This document shows, in pieces, positions 13,477 through 25,488 of a stretch of DNA of 64,000 bases. The DNA lies in the NCBI GenBank assembly GCA_019155185.1, contig CM032795.1:18207795-18271794 (forward strand), read 5' to 3'. This DNA comes from Beaufortia kweichowensis. Its lineage: Eukaryota > Chordata > Actinopteri > Cypriniformes > Gastromyzontidae. Under the pieces are notes generated by a model that was given only the letters and a program-made list of their open reading frames with translations, was not told the DNA's origin and did not search any database. Positions within the stretch are counted from its first letter, which is position 1. Every line of letters begins with the position of its first letter. The position numbers and the translations under genes were made by a program.

Positions 13477-13786
13477 GTAAGTTGAAAACAGTCATGCACA
13501 AACTTTCTTTATATAACATGTAAAATTTAAATGTATTCTCATATTGGTTTACCTGCTTGTTTGTTTTTTGCAGAAGTTGTGAGCACTGTGGAAAACAGCT
13601 TGTGCTAACTCCACATCCGACCCATGGACTATAGAGGTTTCCGTCTATGAGACTGGAGGCTTACTTTATACTTAAAGCCTTGTTGCACTCTTTCAGACAT
13701 TCTAGAACTCTCTAGAGCTTGTGTTTGTATTATTTAACACTGCACAACTTCCCTTAAAACAATCATCCAGCACAAGCAAAGTCACT

Positions 13787-16700
13787 ATGCGTCACATCCA
13801 CGTGGAACTGGCTCGTAAAGAGCCACCCGTTGAGCTTCCAGCCCAGGCTGGGAATTTACCTCAGCCTGACACTCACAGCGAAAGTCCCGAGCCTGGAGTA
13901 CGACGAGCAGCTCCCAGGCCTTTTGGAGAAGAAGAGATCAGACTGCAAAAGGTCTACCAGCTATCCATCCTCTCTCAAAGAGGCGGTCTCGGGGAAAGTC
14001 AAGAGACACTGCGGCCAGTTCGAGTAGGCATGAAGCGTGGCCTGGAGGGTACACCGGTGCCTGTTGCCCACAAGCGGCTGTTCCAAGAGGATGAAGATGA
14101 TGATGATGAGTCTGAAGGGGAGGTGCTGTGTGGCTCTGGGGTGGAACCACTTTTCTCCACTTCAGAAACACCTAGGTCTCCTCCTCTTTCCCCATCACAT
14201 CCACCGATACCCGGTCGCCGGCCTGCCCAGCACAACCACGACAGGCCCATCCCGGACGCATTCACGCCACTCTCCCCGAAATCTCCACCCATGGTAGACC
14301 ACCAGGGGCATCACTCCACCTGGGGCCACTGTGAGGGGAGTCCTCCACCTCTTACTCCAAGGACTGAGTCCTCCACTGCTGGAAACATCCCAGCTGACTC
14401 CAAAGAAGGGCCACTGGATGAGGGCCATAACACCAGTAATCAATCAGTGGAGGTCAAGGGCACCTTATGCACCACGGAGAGCAGTTGGGCACCTGTTCCG
14501 TTTTCAACACCAGCTGAAGCTGTCGAATGGGGGGCTAGTTTCGAATCCTCTCCTCCACCATCAGAAACGAAGACCTTCTCTTCTAATGGACTGAGTTCTC
14601 TTGAGAAAACTCCAGTGGAAGCAAATAGCCTGACATTAGGGTCATCCACTGCTTGCCAGGTAAAGAAAAGGCTTCTGTCCTCCAGTGATACAGGAGAGTC
14701 GTGTTCAGAGGATGAGGGCCCATCCACTTCAAAACGCAGTCGGCTGGCACTGTTAACGCCTGGGTTAGCATCCTGTCGCAGCACTGATGCCAAGGGTGCA
14801 CCGTTTTGGAACCATCTATTACCATCAGCAAGGGAAAACACAAAGGTAAAAAGCAAATTAAGTAGAATGCAAACTGCAACACTTCATTGGGTCTTAACAT
14901 CAACATTCCCCAGTTCAACTTTATTTTGCCAAGCATCAAGGTACTGTGTTAGCTATTACGCTAATATCAAACGTTATTAAGTGGCACATATTGCTCGTGT
15001 TGAGAGGTTAATTAGAGGCCTATTAAGAGTCACATGAATAGGCATTAATGTACATCAACTCAACAAATGTGCCAGATGTTCTTTACAAATAGAAATAGGA
15101 GGCTCAATAACTACAATAGGAGTGAAAATTGGGATGTCGATTCATTTAAGAAACCTATAGTTTGGTGGATAGCATATAAGGTGGAGAAAATTAGACATTT
15201 TTAAATATACTCTTCATTTTCCACGACACTAGAATTGCACTGGGCCACTATAACAAAGCCCATTGATAGAGCTATTGTTCAAGAGGTGAGACCGACCTCA
15301 CCTGACCTAACACATACGTGCATACAGGTTGTTCTGGTCAAATTCAGTTCCAGAATGACTAAATTTGGGGTCAGAGGAGTTAAACAGATTGCAGAGGCTT
15401 ACATGCTGTCACATTCACCATGACAATGTCAATGCTTGAAGGTCGAGTTCAGGACGGAAGGAAGGCCAAACAGGAGGAATAAAACAGAATGTGAAAGACA
15501 AAGAAATGAGACAACAGTAGAAAGAGAAATAAGTGGAAAGGGTTTTGAAAAAAGAAACCGAAAGATGAATGGACATAAAAAAGGCAAAGAATAGATGAAA
15601 ATATACAACTCTGATTCACGGTCTATCACTGAGACAAGCTGACATAACGCTAGTTCAGGTTAACAGAATGATAGTATGGATTACTTCAGTATGTGTGAAA
15701 CTGTAGCCACTTCATCATCTGTGAGTATTCATCCTACAGTTTTGTTGTCTGAATCAAGTCATTGCATTAAATAACATACAGAATTCTGCTCGTTTAATTT
15801 GGACTCTTTGTAGCTGATATACAGTAATTATAGTAATTATAGCAAGGCAGCACTGTATTGAAATTTTTCAATAAACATTTACTTTTATGTTCTTCTCCAC
15901 TATTTTCTGCAGTTTGTAGATCAGCCTCATACACTTTAAAATTGCACATTCAAATTTAAACATCATCCATTGGCTATTTTAATGTTCTAATGGTTGATGT
16001 CATAATGGGCTTTTTTCACTTTCCTGAATCAGTTTGTCAAAGACTCTTAAATGGAAATGTCAAACATTGCAAATTAGAAAATGTAGTTTAGAAGTTTATC
16101 TGTTTCACTTGATTACAAAATGGACCTTAACAGTAGTTTTCAGTTGTCTTTTGATGTTAGTCCAGTTTTTCATAATTGACTTTTGATGTCAGACTTCTCA
16201 CTCCTTAGTGTTAAAATCTTTCTTAAATCTTCTCTTCTCTAGACGGCTACAGACTGTTCACGCGAGCAGGCAGAAGGCTTAAAGCTGGGAGTCGTCTCAA
16301 ATCGTACGTTTTGTCAACAATTTTCATTGTTTGATTAAAATGAGGTCATGCAACAATGTTGGATTCTCGCTTTTAAAAATGAGCTATTATGATTAAATGT
16401 TTTTGTGGATGTTATTGTTTTTACAGACGACAACTGCGCAGTGGACGCAGGACAGACACCAGTCGCTCCTGTAGTTCCATCTCCTCTTTATCATCCATAA
16501 GCAGACCTCTCCTTGGCAACTTTGAGGTATTAATAAGTCTGACGTAAAAGCATTTGTGTATCTTTATTGTGCATCTTCATTGTGCCATTAGTCCCAACTG
16601 CTCCGTGGGATCAGAATAATTTAATATAATTATGAGACTTCATCACTCATTAATGTATTTCATATTGGTTTTGTGTTTGAATATAAATTCAGGAGTCAAT

Positions 16701-18064
16701 CCTAAAGGGTCGATTTACTCCATCCGGACACATAGAGGGCTTCACGGCAGAGATCGGGGCAAGCGGCTCCTATTGCCCGCAACACGCCACCTTACCTGTG
16801 CAAGTGACTTACTATGACACATCAGAGCACAGCGCTCCTTCCCCCTTCCTGGTACTTATTTTACTCTTAAATGTGTATATGAGAGATGTAAAATACATTA
16901 TGCCTTTATTATAAACACCCATCACTAGAAACCTATGGGACAAAATGTATGAACTAGTGAATTATCTGCTTCTGTCTATTCTATTTAATCTTCTTTTATT
17001 TAATTCACTGTTTCAAAATGCATCTTAACATATTTCTGTTCCATGTTTAGGGGGTAATCTTGCTAGAGCCACTTGGGAAGAAAGGATACAGTGTACCCAA
17101 AGCAGGGACCATTCAAGTGGTGGGCTTTCTTTCTTTTTCTTAATCTTAATGATTTAAATTTTGCACATCTTGTAATTTGTAACTGTTCAGTTAAAGGTGA
17201 AGTATGTAAATGTTGCATTATTTCCATTAAAAATACTTTAAACTGCCCGCAAAACACTCCCGCAAACTGGTCTAACAAACAGATAACCCCAACCCAAAAT
17301 CATGCTATTGGTCTAACCAGTGTTACTACATCAGGCTGGTAAGAATGCTAAAACAAAAAGAGAAACATAATGACACCTCTGTGTTTTCATGGGAATCAGC
17401 CTGTTAAGATCGAATAGGAGACTGTATTTTAACATTGACAAAATGACATGCTTTACCTTTAGAATAACAAGTCAAATCAGTTAAAATACTGTTTCATTTT
17501 TTCACAGACCTTATTTAACCCTAATAAGACTGTGGTTAAAATGTTTCTGGTGACGTATAATTTTGGGGACATGCCCGTTAATCACATGACCTTCTTGCGC
17601 CATCGTATCTTCCTGGTGCCTGTTGAGGAGCCGGAGGGGTCAGGAGAGGGACAGGAGAGCTCCTTGTCTGACAGGAAGAAGATTCTCTGCTACTTGATAC
17701 ACCTCAGGTAAACTTCATCTTAGATTGAGTATTGCTAATTTAATTTTGAAACCTGTGGAAGAATATGGTCAGTTCCTTTAAATTATTGCAGTATAACTTT
17801 CTTTTAATTTTGCATGAAACTACTACCTAGTAGTTGAAATCAAAATGGAAGCGATGATGCAGAATAACCCTGTTTTTCCCCAGAATAACCCTTCTGTTTG
17901 CATATTTCAGATTCCAGAGTTCCAAATCTGGGAAAATCTACTTGCACAATGATATCCGGCTGCTATTCTCCCGTAAGTCCATTGAAGTGGATGCTGGGAT
18001 TCCTTACGAGCTGAAATCTTTCACCGAGGTGCCAAGAAACCCCAAATACTCCCCCAGGGTATGA
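13787..18064 (+). CDS. atosb: atosb (fam214b), atossa-family transcription regulator, with one frame break
   Basis: Seven coding exons: 13787-14845, 16243-16303, 16427-16526, 16693-16851, 17051-17119, 17508-17707, 17911-18064. The first exon begins 5' of the ATG at 13574. The protein starts MRHIHVELA, close to mammalian ATOSB, has the conserved VYQLSILSQ motif, then a long acidic, Ser/Pro-rich disordered region. The C-terminal half carries the family core: RPLLGNFEESILKGRFTPSG, GFTAEIGASGSYCPQH, FNPNKTVVKMFL and PVNHMTFLRHRIFLVP, ending in NPKYSPRV. Atossa proteins are nuclear factors; Drosophila Atossa acts as a transcription regulator in invading macrophages, while the role of the fish protein is not shown here. 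The exon lengths sum to 1802, not a multiple of three. Exon 16243-16303 begins in one frame (TATDCSR, matching the mammalian TDC) and continues homologously in another (AGRRLKAGSRLKS), so there is a frame break near 16262-16268. Poly(A) signals lie at about 19021 and 19126. Confidence 0.88.
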
Positions 18065-20060
18065 GACTGCGATGCCCTGCTACAGTGGGGCTCAAAGACT
18101 GCATTAATAAAGACAGCAAGACAAAAGAACCAATACACTTGAAAGACTGAACTTGCACATATGAAAACACACATGCACTCAACAAACATAAAATAACAGA
18201 CAGATGTGTGTACATACAGACAGATTTACGCACCCTTTGGTGGGCAGACTCTAGAACTGAGTATGTAACATGCATGCCTTGTGACTAAGTCGAGTTTTCC
18301 TCTAGTGCCGTAATACAGTTAAGCTTTGCCCTTCACCCTGCCTGCAACCACCCACTGTGGACCAATCATAACCTCGTCCATTCAAAATGCTATCGGTAAA
18401 TGCGGACTAACTAAATTGAGAGAACTGGTTAGATGTACAGTTAAACCAACAGGAATGTAAACAGAAAAAAGTGAAGTAAAATGGAAACAGACTTTGTTAA
18501 AAACACAGAATGGATTGGAGTTGGAGGGACCGGACTGGAGTTTCAACAATGGATACCGACATCGACCATTGGAGGGGATAAGAAAGTTCAAGAAAGCTGA
18601 TGAGAGGATTGATAGTACATCCATTCAGTCGCTGCATTGTGTTAACCACAGCATGGGTGGTATGGAGGAGAATAGCCCTCAGTATTTTGGATGTTTTTGT
18701 AGTGGAAGGGCAGCTTGAAGGACATTGCTGTTTCAACTTACTCTGTTATTTAACAGTCCAACACCAGAACAGTGAACAAACTGTAGAATTTATGTTTGCA
18801 AATGTCTTAAAAAAGAAAAAAGCAATATGCTGCACATCTAGAGTGATTTCTTTCTTGTGGAGGTAGTAGTTGCCCTCTCTGCTAGAAGGGAGGGGGAAGA
18901 AAAAAAATGCCAAGTGAATGATTTAGGCAAAGGGGAGGAGGGTGGGCATAAAAACAAGAGGAAAGGGAGGGAATCTGGGGTATTTAAAAAGAAAATGTTG
19001 TTTATGTATATTTTAAAACTGAATAAACTCTGCGACTTGCGGGTGAAACCAGTGTTTGGCTGATTTGTCATGAGATAAGTGAGAACCAAAGCCAGGGTTT
19101 GCTCATGTGAGTTCTGTATATGATCAATAAATGCATTATAACTTACAACAGATTTAGTAAAAGCATAGCTAATGTTTCATACCAAGAGTAGATTTTTATC
19201 TGCTCATATGACTTCCTACTATGGATGTAAACAGTTTTTGGACTTGCATAGTGAAATCTGTTTGGATGCTAATGATCTTAACAGCAGTAAAGTAAGTGAG
19301 TTACAGCGCCACTAACTGCCTCGTGGTGGTGCCAACCAAGAAAGTATATTTCAATAACACTTAGACTAAGAGTATCTCAAATTAGTGCATTGTACTAACG
19401 AGTTAAATTAAATAAAAAGAATCTGCCATTTAGGGACTAATTTCTCTTTTAAAATATTTTATAATAACATTAATAAATGATTACCGTATATGTCAGGCAT
19501 CCCTACATTTTCATAAGAAAATGCACTCCAGGCATGGAAGTTTTGTGACCTCATTATTAGATTACCTGGAATATCTGTATCTAACAAATAAAATCTTGAA
19601 TCTTAAATAATTGGTCACTCTGAATGGCTTGTGCAAAAAAGATGAAAAAACAGTTACAGTACATAAAGCATACATTAATGTGCACTATCTGCAACCTGCC
19701 ATACATGATCACAAAAAGGCATAAAAAGAGGTTGAAAATATTGTGAATTATAATGAATTATGCCCACTTATTAATCCATACAGAGACCTGATATATTGAC
19801 ATGAACTTTTGTGTTTAAAACACATTTTTATACATTAGATTTCTGTATGGAAACATCTCATCATAATTGGCCAGACCAACAATGCCAATTGTACTTTCCT
19901 ATGCCTTCACAATTATGGACTTCTCAAGTTCATAATTTAACACAGCTTTGTATTGTATCATATTACAATATTTTTTACTGAAAGCAATTTAACAAACAAT
20001 AGAAATAAACAAACAAAAACAACCACAACATCTATTAACTTCAACTAGGGCCTAATAATC
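18065..20060. other. atosb 3' UTR followed by intergenic DNA
   Basis: About 1 kb of likely 3' UTR has AATAAA signals at about 19021-19026 and 19126-19131. It is followed by AT-rich intergenic DNA without recognisable genes. The several 60-90-codon frames on both strands overlap each other and look like chance. Confidence 0.5.
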
Positions 20061-20257
20061 CGAATTTGTTTATGTCTGCGCAATTAGAGCGCAGCCCAAA
20101 GCACACGTTGACGTCGCGCGGTTGCCGGGGCGCGGTGACGTCATCGCTTCTCTACTCCGGTTAGGCGCGCGCGAAAGTATCGGAGTGAAATCACACGAGC
20201 TCGCTCTGATCAAATCCCAAAGAAACTCCCTCTAATCTTCAAACATCTGCAAAAACC
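20061..20257 (+). promoter_or_regulatory. ranbp1 promoter (CRE and E2F-like sites) and 5' UTR
   Basis: A short CpG-rich island contains a TGACGTC at about 20109-20115, a perfect CRE TGACGTCA at 20136-20143 and a GCGCGAAA (reverse of the E2F core TTTCGCGC) at 20169-20176. The ranbp1 start codon follows at 20258. Mammalian RANBP1 is a known E2F-controlled, cell-cycle-regulated gene, which fits. Confidence 0.6.
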
Positions 20258-22844
20258 ATGGCGGACACAAAGGTATGAATGTTGTCATCTTCTTCCTGTA
20301 CCCCCTTTTAACTGCAAGAGGCGGTTATTTGGGGAGTTTTGCTAATTGTAAATGTTTTATTGGGGCCGTATTAACCGGAGAGGGAAAATGCCGGTGGTGT
20401 TCTTGTCTTTTTCTTAACTCAGACGTTTGGATAAAATGTTATAAAACCGCCCAGTTTCAAATACTTATAACTCATTTTCCGTTTGAAATCGCGTTTTCAA
20501 TGTTGCTTATTTAGTTACAGTTATACTACAATATACGCCCATCAAAATCATTTTATTGTGTACGTCTGTGTTGGCTAATAACGTAAAAATTCACATATTT
20601 AATATCAAATATTGTATCATAATGTTCAGTTTATGTGCTGTGTAAATATGGTTCATTGTAATTTAAATTGAATGCTGTCATGCTAAGACCCAGTTAGCAT
20701 AGCATCACTAAACTGCAGCACATGTGAATTTCAAAGCCGGTTTATTCACACCCTTCCTGCATGTCTTGGTCGGTTTCAGTGTTTTAGACAGTGTTGGCTC
20801 AATGCGACGAGGTAAACTGAGGCATGAGAGAGAGATCCAGACACTTCAGTGCTTTTAGGCCTCTCGGGGCGCTTGTTAGCTACTGCTAACTTGGATGCTA
20901 ACTGACTGTCTACTACTAAGAAAGATACAAATCGCACTTTGAAACATAAACAGGTCCTATGCGAAGTCTGGCATTTAGTAGAATGCAGTTAGTTTGGTTT
21001 TGGTGACTGGACACATTCAACTGACAGCAGTTAAGCCTTTGTAAAGCTCCGTATGTGCAGTCAGAGTTTGTCACAAAGCCCACAATTTAAGATGCAAGGC
21101 CTTTATTGATGTTATATTGTCTGAGTGGGTAGCAAGTGCATGTGTGAGTGGGATAACCCAGCATTGTCAACACTGAGTTCATGTTCCCCGCACAGCACCA
21201 GTGGGTGCAAGTTTGGTTGCAGCAGCAGATATTCAGAGACAATAGGCCAAACTCCCTCCAAATCCCACAGCATTTCACTGATCTGATGAGTGGTGTGGAA
21301 GCTCAGCCCTTCACCAGAGATCAGAACCGTGCACAGCTTAGCACATGAGTAGTGTTAGGAATTCAGTTGTAAATTTGCATTACATTATGATAATTCTGTT
21401 GTGTCACCTGTTATAATTTTGCCCCCTAGGAGGCACAAGACGATCACGAAACAACCACGGACAATGTAGAAGACGCCAACCATGACCCCCAATTTGAGCC
21501 CATAGTCTCGCTACCTGAGCAGGATGTCAAAACTCTAGAGGAGGATGAAGAGGAACTTTTCAAGATGTAAGCCTTTTATGACGGACTACTAAAAACTAAA
21601 CTTTATAAACTATTTGTGCTTTGTTTTGTTTTTTTGTCACATGGTTTTGATGGCTGACATGCGTTTTTTGCTTAGGAGGGCAAAGCTGTACCGCTTTGCC
21701 AGTGAGAACGATCCCCCTGAGTGGAAGGAACGTGGGACAGGTGATGTCAAACTCCTCCGGCACAAAGAGAAAGGTTCCATCCGCCTTCTCATGAGAAGAG
21801 ATCGCACTCTTAAAATCTGTGCCAACCACAATAGTAAGTGTAACATCATTATTTTTTTTAATTTTAGATCTTTGCTGGTTTTATTTTATTTAACTTAAAA
21901 CATCTATTTTCTAGTTATGCCGTTGATGGAGCTGAAGCCCAATGCAGGTAGTGACAGGGCCTGGGTGTGGAATACACATGCTGACTTTGCAGATGAAAAA
22001 CCCAAACCAGAGCTGCTGGCTATCAGATTCCTTAATGCAGAGAGTGAGTATAAATTACAATAAAAGTTTTTAGAGTCACTGTAGTTTCTTTTGTTTTAGA
22101 CACAGCAGCAGTGACTTTAGTTTCTTTAGCTAATCTGCAAATTTAAACATAATGCAGATTGTTAGAAAGCAAAGAAATTTGTTGTGCTGTGGTAGAATGG
22201 AAGATGTTTAAAGCTGTTTTTGTAATATTGAAAACTAATATTGGTCCTAACCTAAATTTCATTTTCAAATTTAACATTTGACATTAAAAGTAATGAGATT
22301 AAAAGTAATTAACTAAAGTAATGGAATAAGAAGGCTCAAATGTTTTTTGATTGTGCCTCTCTTTTATTAATGTTCACTATTTCAGATGCACAGAAGTTCA
22401 AGATGAAGTTCGATGAATGCAAAGAGGAGGTCCGAAAGTCTCTAGAGGGTAAGATTGTACATTTCTAACGTGTTTTATTGCAGACTCACTCTGTTTAAGG
22501 CTGCAACATCCAGCCTTAAATTTTTTCTGTCTGCTAAAGTAACATGTAGAATATTACAAACCACCTTGCCATTCACTTTGCAGGTGACTGTATCTTCTCA
22601 GACATTTTTAATTACTACAGCATCATGAAAAGCCCTATTAATGCAGGCTTGAATGAGTAAATGTAAGTGTCTCTTTTAATGTTGTCTCTCAGGTAGCGTG
22701 AACAGTCCAAACAAAGTGGCAGAGAAATTGGAGGAGCTCTCAGTGAAGGATGACAAGACGAAGAGTTCAGAAGATGTGAAGAAGAAGGAGGAGGCGAAGG
22801 AGGAGAAGAAAGAGGGGAAAGCAGGGGAGGAAGAGAAGAAATGA
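20258..22844 (+). CDS. ranbp1: ranbp1, Ran-specific GTPase-activating protein cofactor
   Basis: Six coding exons, 20258-20272, 21430-21566, 21676-21833, 21915-22043, 22386-22448 and 22693-22844, join without a frame break into 217 codons (human about 201). Residues about 27-165 form the Ran-binding domain: FEPIVSLPEQDVKTLEEDEE, then KLYRFASENDPPEWKERGTG, a basic RLLMRRDRTLKICANH stretch and WVWNTHADFADE. A Leu-rich VAEKLEELSVKDD near the C-terminus matches the nuclear export signal of the human protein. The tail is a run of Lys/Glu, longer than in mammals. RANBP1 is cytoplasmic, binds Ran-GTP and stimulates RanGAP-driven hydrolysis during nuclear transport and mitosis. The ATG is in good context (ACCATGG). 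The poly(A) signal is at 23294-23299. Confidence 0.95.
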
Positions 22845-24300
22845 GCTTAGGAACGTTGTCGTATGGATCCTCCACTTGCCATTTTCCCCTTTTCTACAAC
22901 AGACTCTGAAAATTAAAATTGGACACTTTTTTCCTTTTTGGCCTCTTGACTTCACAAGACCTTGGTGCCACTCTTAATGCGTCCATTTTCTCTATTATCA
23001 AGCTGTTGTGAACATCTCTCCCATTTGCAAACTCATATCGCCCTTCACTTTCTCATACATTGTGGACCAGTCATCAGATATCATGTATTTGTGTATTGAC
23101 AAGACATGCTATGAATACAAGGCTTGTGCTATTGATCGATTCCCACATTGGGTAACCTCTTTTGTTTTTTGATTTTCTTTTGTACTTTAAAGAGTTATAT
23201 TGAGAGTTTCTAGATGAGCACTGTCTGATATGAGAGCAGGTTGTGTGAGTTGAGAGGGAGTGTGAGTATCTGAGATCTCTGACTTTTCTTTACAATAAAG
23301 TCACATGAGGAACATTTGATCTCTGTGGCTCTAATATACTATTCTTTACATGACACATTTTCTCTGGAGGGGTGGATCTGGCAAGTGTTTGTCATCAGTA
23401 ACTAAAGGAAGTTATCAACCTTCTTTGATAGACCCTCTTCTGTTTAAAATAGTAATCCAGACAGCAAAGTATGGAGTTGGCTTGTTGCTTACTGTTTGTG
23501 GTGCTCCCACAAGCTGAAGAAGCAGAAAGGGTTTAAAATTTTGTCAGGTGGATCTGCATTGTACATTTAAAATAATCAGTGCTTTTGACGTGACAAAAAA
23601 TAAAGTTAGAATTGGAAGGTACTGGTGTCACAGATCCATAATGTTTATCATTCCAAAAATACTTAGATAGCTAAGGTTTATCTTAAAACGACTGCACACT
23701 GAAATTTAATGGCTCTTAGGTTTTTTTTTTTTTTGACTTTTTGTTTTAACTGAATGTACATTTTAGTGATTTCAGTTTTGATATCTTGTAGTTTCCCACA
23801 TTCCACGTTTTTGATAAAAGCTGCAGGTCCCCCCAAATTATATTGGCATTTGATGATTGATTTGAAATCTCACATTTTCTAGTGGTAACTAATTATTATT
23901 AATGTAAAAGGGTTGTGAACAAACCAAATTAAAAAACTGATGCTTATTCATATCCAAGTGTCTGTGTTGCATCCATTTAAAACCTAATGGGATAAATCTA
24001 AAATGTTTTGCCATTAATTACAAACTGTTGTCATGAGACTGTTAAGACTCGTCTGTTTCATTTGACAGTATAATATCAAACATACACTACAAAGAGTTTT
24101 TTAAAACTAATTAAACAGTTATGATATTATCTCTATATCATATTGTATATACACCTAAATACAATATATTCACACACAATTGGCTAGAACCTTTAGATTA
24201 AGACAATAAACTACTTTACTATTTACCCATAAAAATATACAACATTGTATTTACTAGCTGGGTAATGTTATATAACAGTAATATGGATAATATTTATATG
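22845..24300. other. ranbp1 3' UTR and intergenic DNA
   Basis: The ranbp1 3' UTR runs to about 23320. The rest is AT-rich DNA with poly-T runs and no recognisable gene. Confidence 0.5.
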
Positions 24301-24480
24301 GATAATTGCCTTCCGATGATCATACTTTCATTCGACGCAACGGAATTTGAACTACGCAGCAACTAAAGGCGGAACCTTTATTTTTCAGGGAAAGTTGTAA
24401 GTGAGACCTTTTTGAAAGACGGAGCCCAAACAGCCACGTAGTTCGGGGAGGGGAACGTCTGAAAGGTTGGTTGTGAATTA
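24301..24480 (+). promoter_or_regulatory. probable golga3 promoter and upstream non-coding exon region
   Basis: CpGs reappear here. Candidate donors lie at about 24396 (AAAGTT|GTAAGT) and about 24466. The next golga3 segment starts at the acceptor TTCCACAG, 25342. The exact first exon cannot be chosen from sequence alone. Confidence 0.3.
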
Positions 24481-25488
24481 CTTAAGTTGTCTGTGCTTAT
24501 CACTACACTAATTATTCACCATTTATTTGAAGCGATTATTGCAGTTAGCGGTGTCGCATGTCACCCATCGGTTGCATAGGGTTTGCGGATATCGCGCGAT
24601 GGTAGCTAAGCTGCTAACATACTGATGCTAATGAGATCAGAGATTTATACAAAATGAATTCACTTTGACATTTAAACTCGAGGTTGAAACATACATTCAT
24701 GCTGCTGTTTAATTTTTATAGTAGTCTTTTTTGCATCAGTGCATTAAGATTAATTCATTATTTCAAAATCAAATGCATGGAATTTTAAAGTAAAAGCTAA
24801 TCAGACTGGTTTTTCATGCTTTTGACAGTCTGGTAGGTTTATGTGTGTGTCAGACTGAGCTCGTGGTAACTGCAGATCGAAGTAATGTCAGATTTATTTG
24901 CTTGTCTGACTGACAGATGTATTCAATAAACCACATAAATCACATTTACAATTAAAATACTGCATTACTGAATGACCCGGACATTGCCTTTTTTTATAAA
25001 AGGAGTAAAGAAAAATCTTATGTCCTGTCAGACACGGGGTTGTCATGACCCAGAAATACATCGTATGTCATTTGAACCACAGCTATGTAAACAAGTGTTA
25101 TATAAAAGCTATAACATCACTTCTGTCATGTAACATAAATAATTTGAAAGTTTTTTGTTTGATCAACACCATCAAGACAACATTTTAGGTTGCTCCTGGG
25201 CAATTGTTCTTATATTTACGTGTATTGTGTTAGATAGAAATGTCAACTTGGTGACTAAACAGTTTACTAGCATTTAGTCATTGGTATTTAACTGGGCAAT
25301 AAAACTTACAGTCTTACTGAAATATATGTTCTTATTCCACAGAATTACTAAGCACTTAAGAATATTTGCACCATCATCCAGCCCAGCCTACAGTCTTAAC
25401 CAAAGTTTGCCAGGCATGAAGTAAAGGCATATAGTCAGACTCACTTTATGTACATGGATGCTGGAGGAGCATCTGTATTTAAAGCGAT

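Noticed and set aside
13721..13786. Upstream in-frame start of atosb adding 22 residues
   Set aside because: The extension starts at a non-ATG codon and is not conserved; MRHIHVE matches the mammalian N-terminus MRHVQAE.
14195..14856. Long antisense frames across the atosb first coding exon
   Set aside because: They are shadows of the Ser/Pro-rich coding exon in other frames.
17190..17345. Possible repeat in an atosb intron (TTAAAGGTGAAGTATGTAAA)
   Set aside because: It resembles a common teleost dispersed sequence, but no second copy or element boundary was found in the window.
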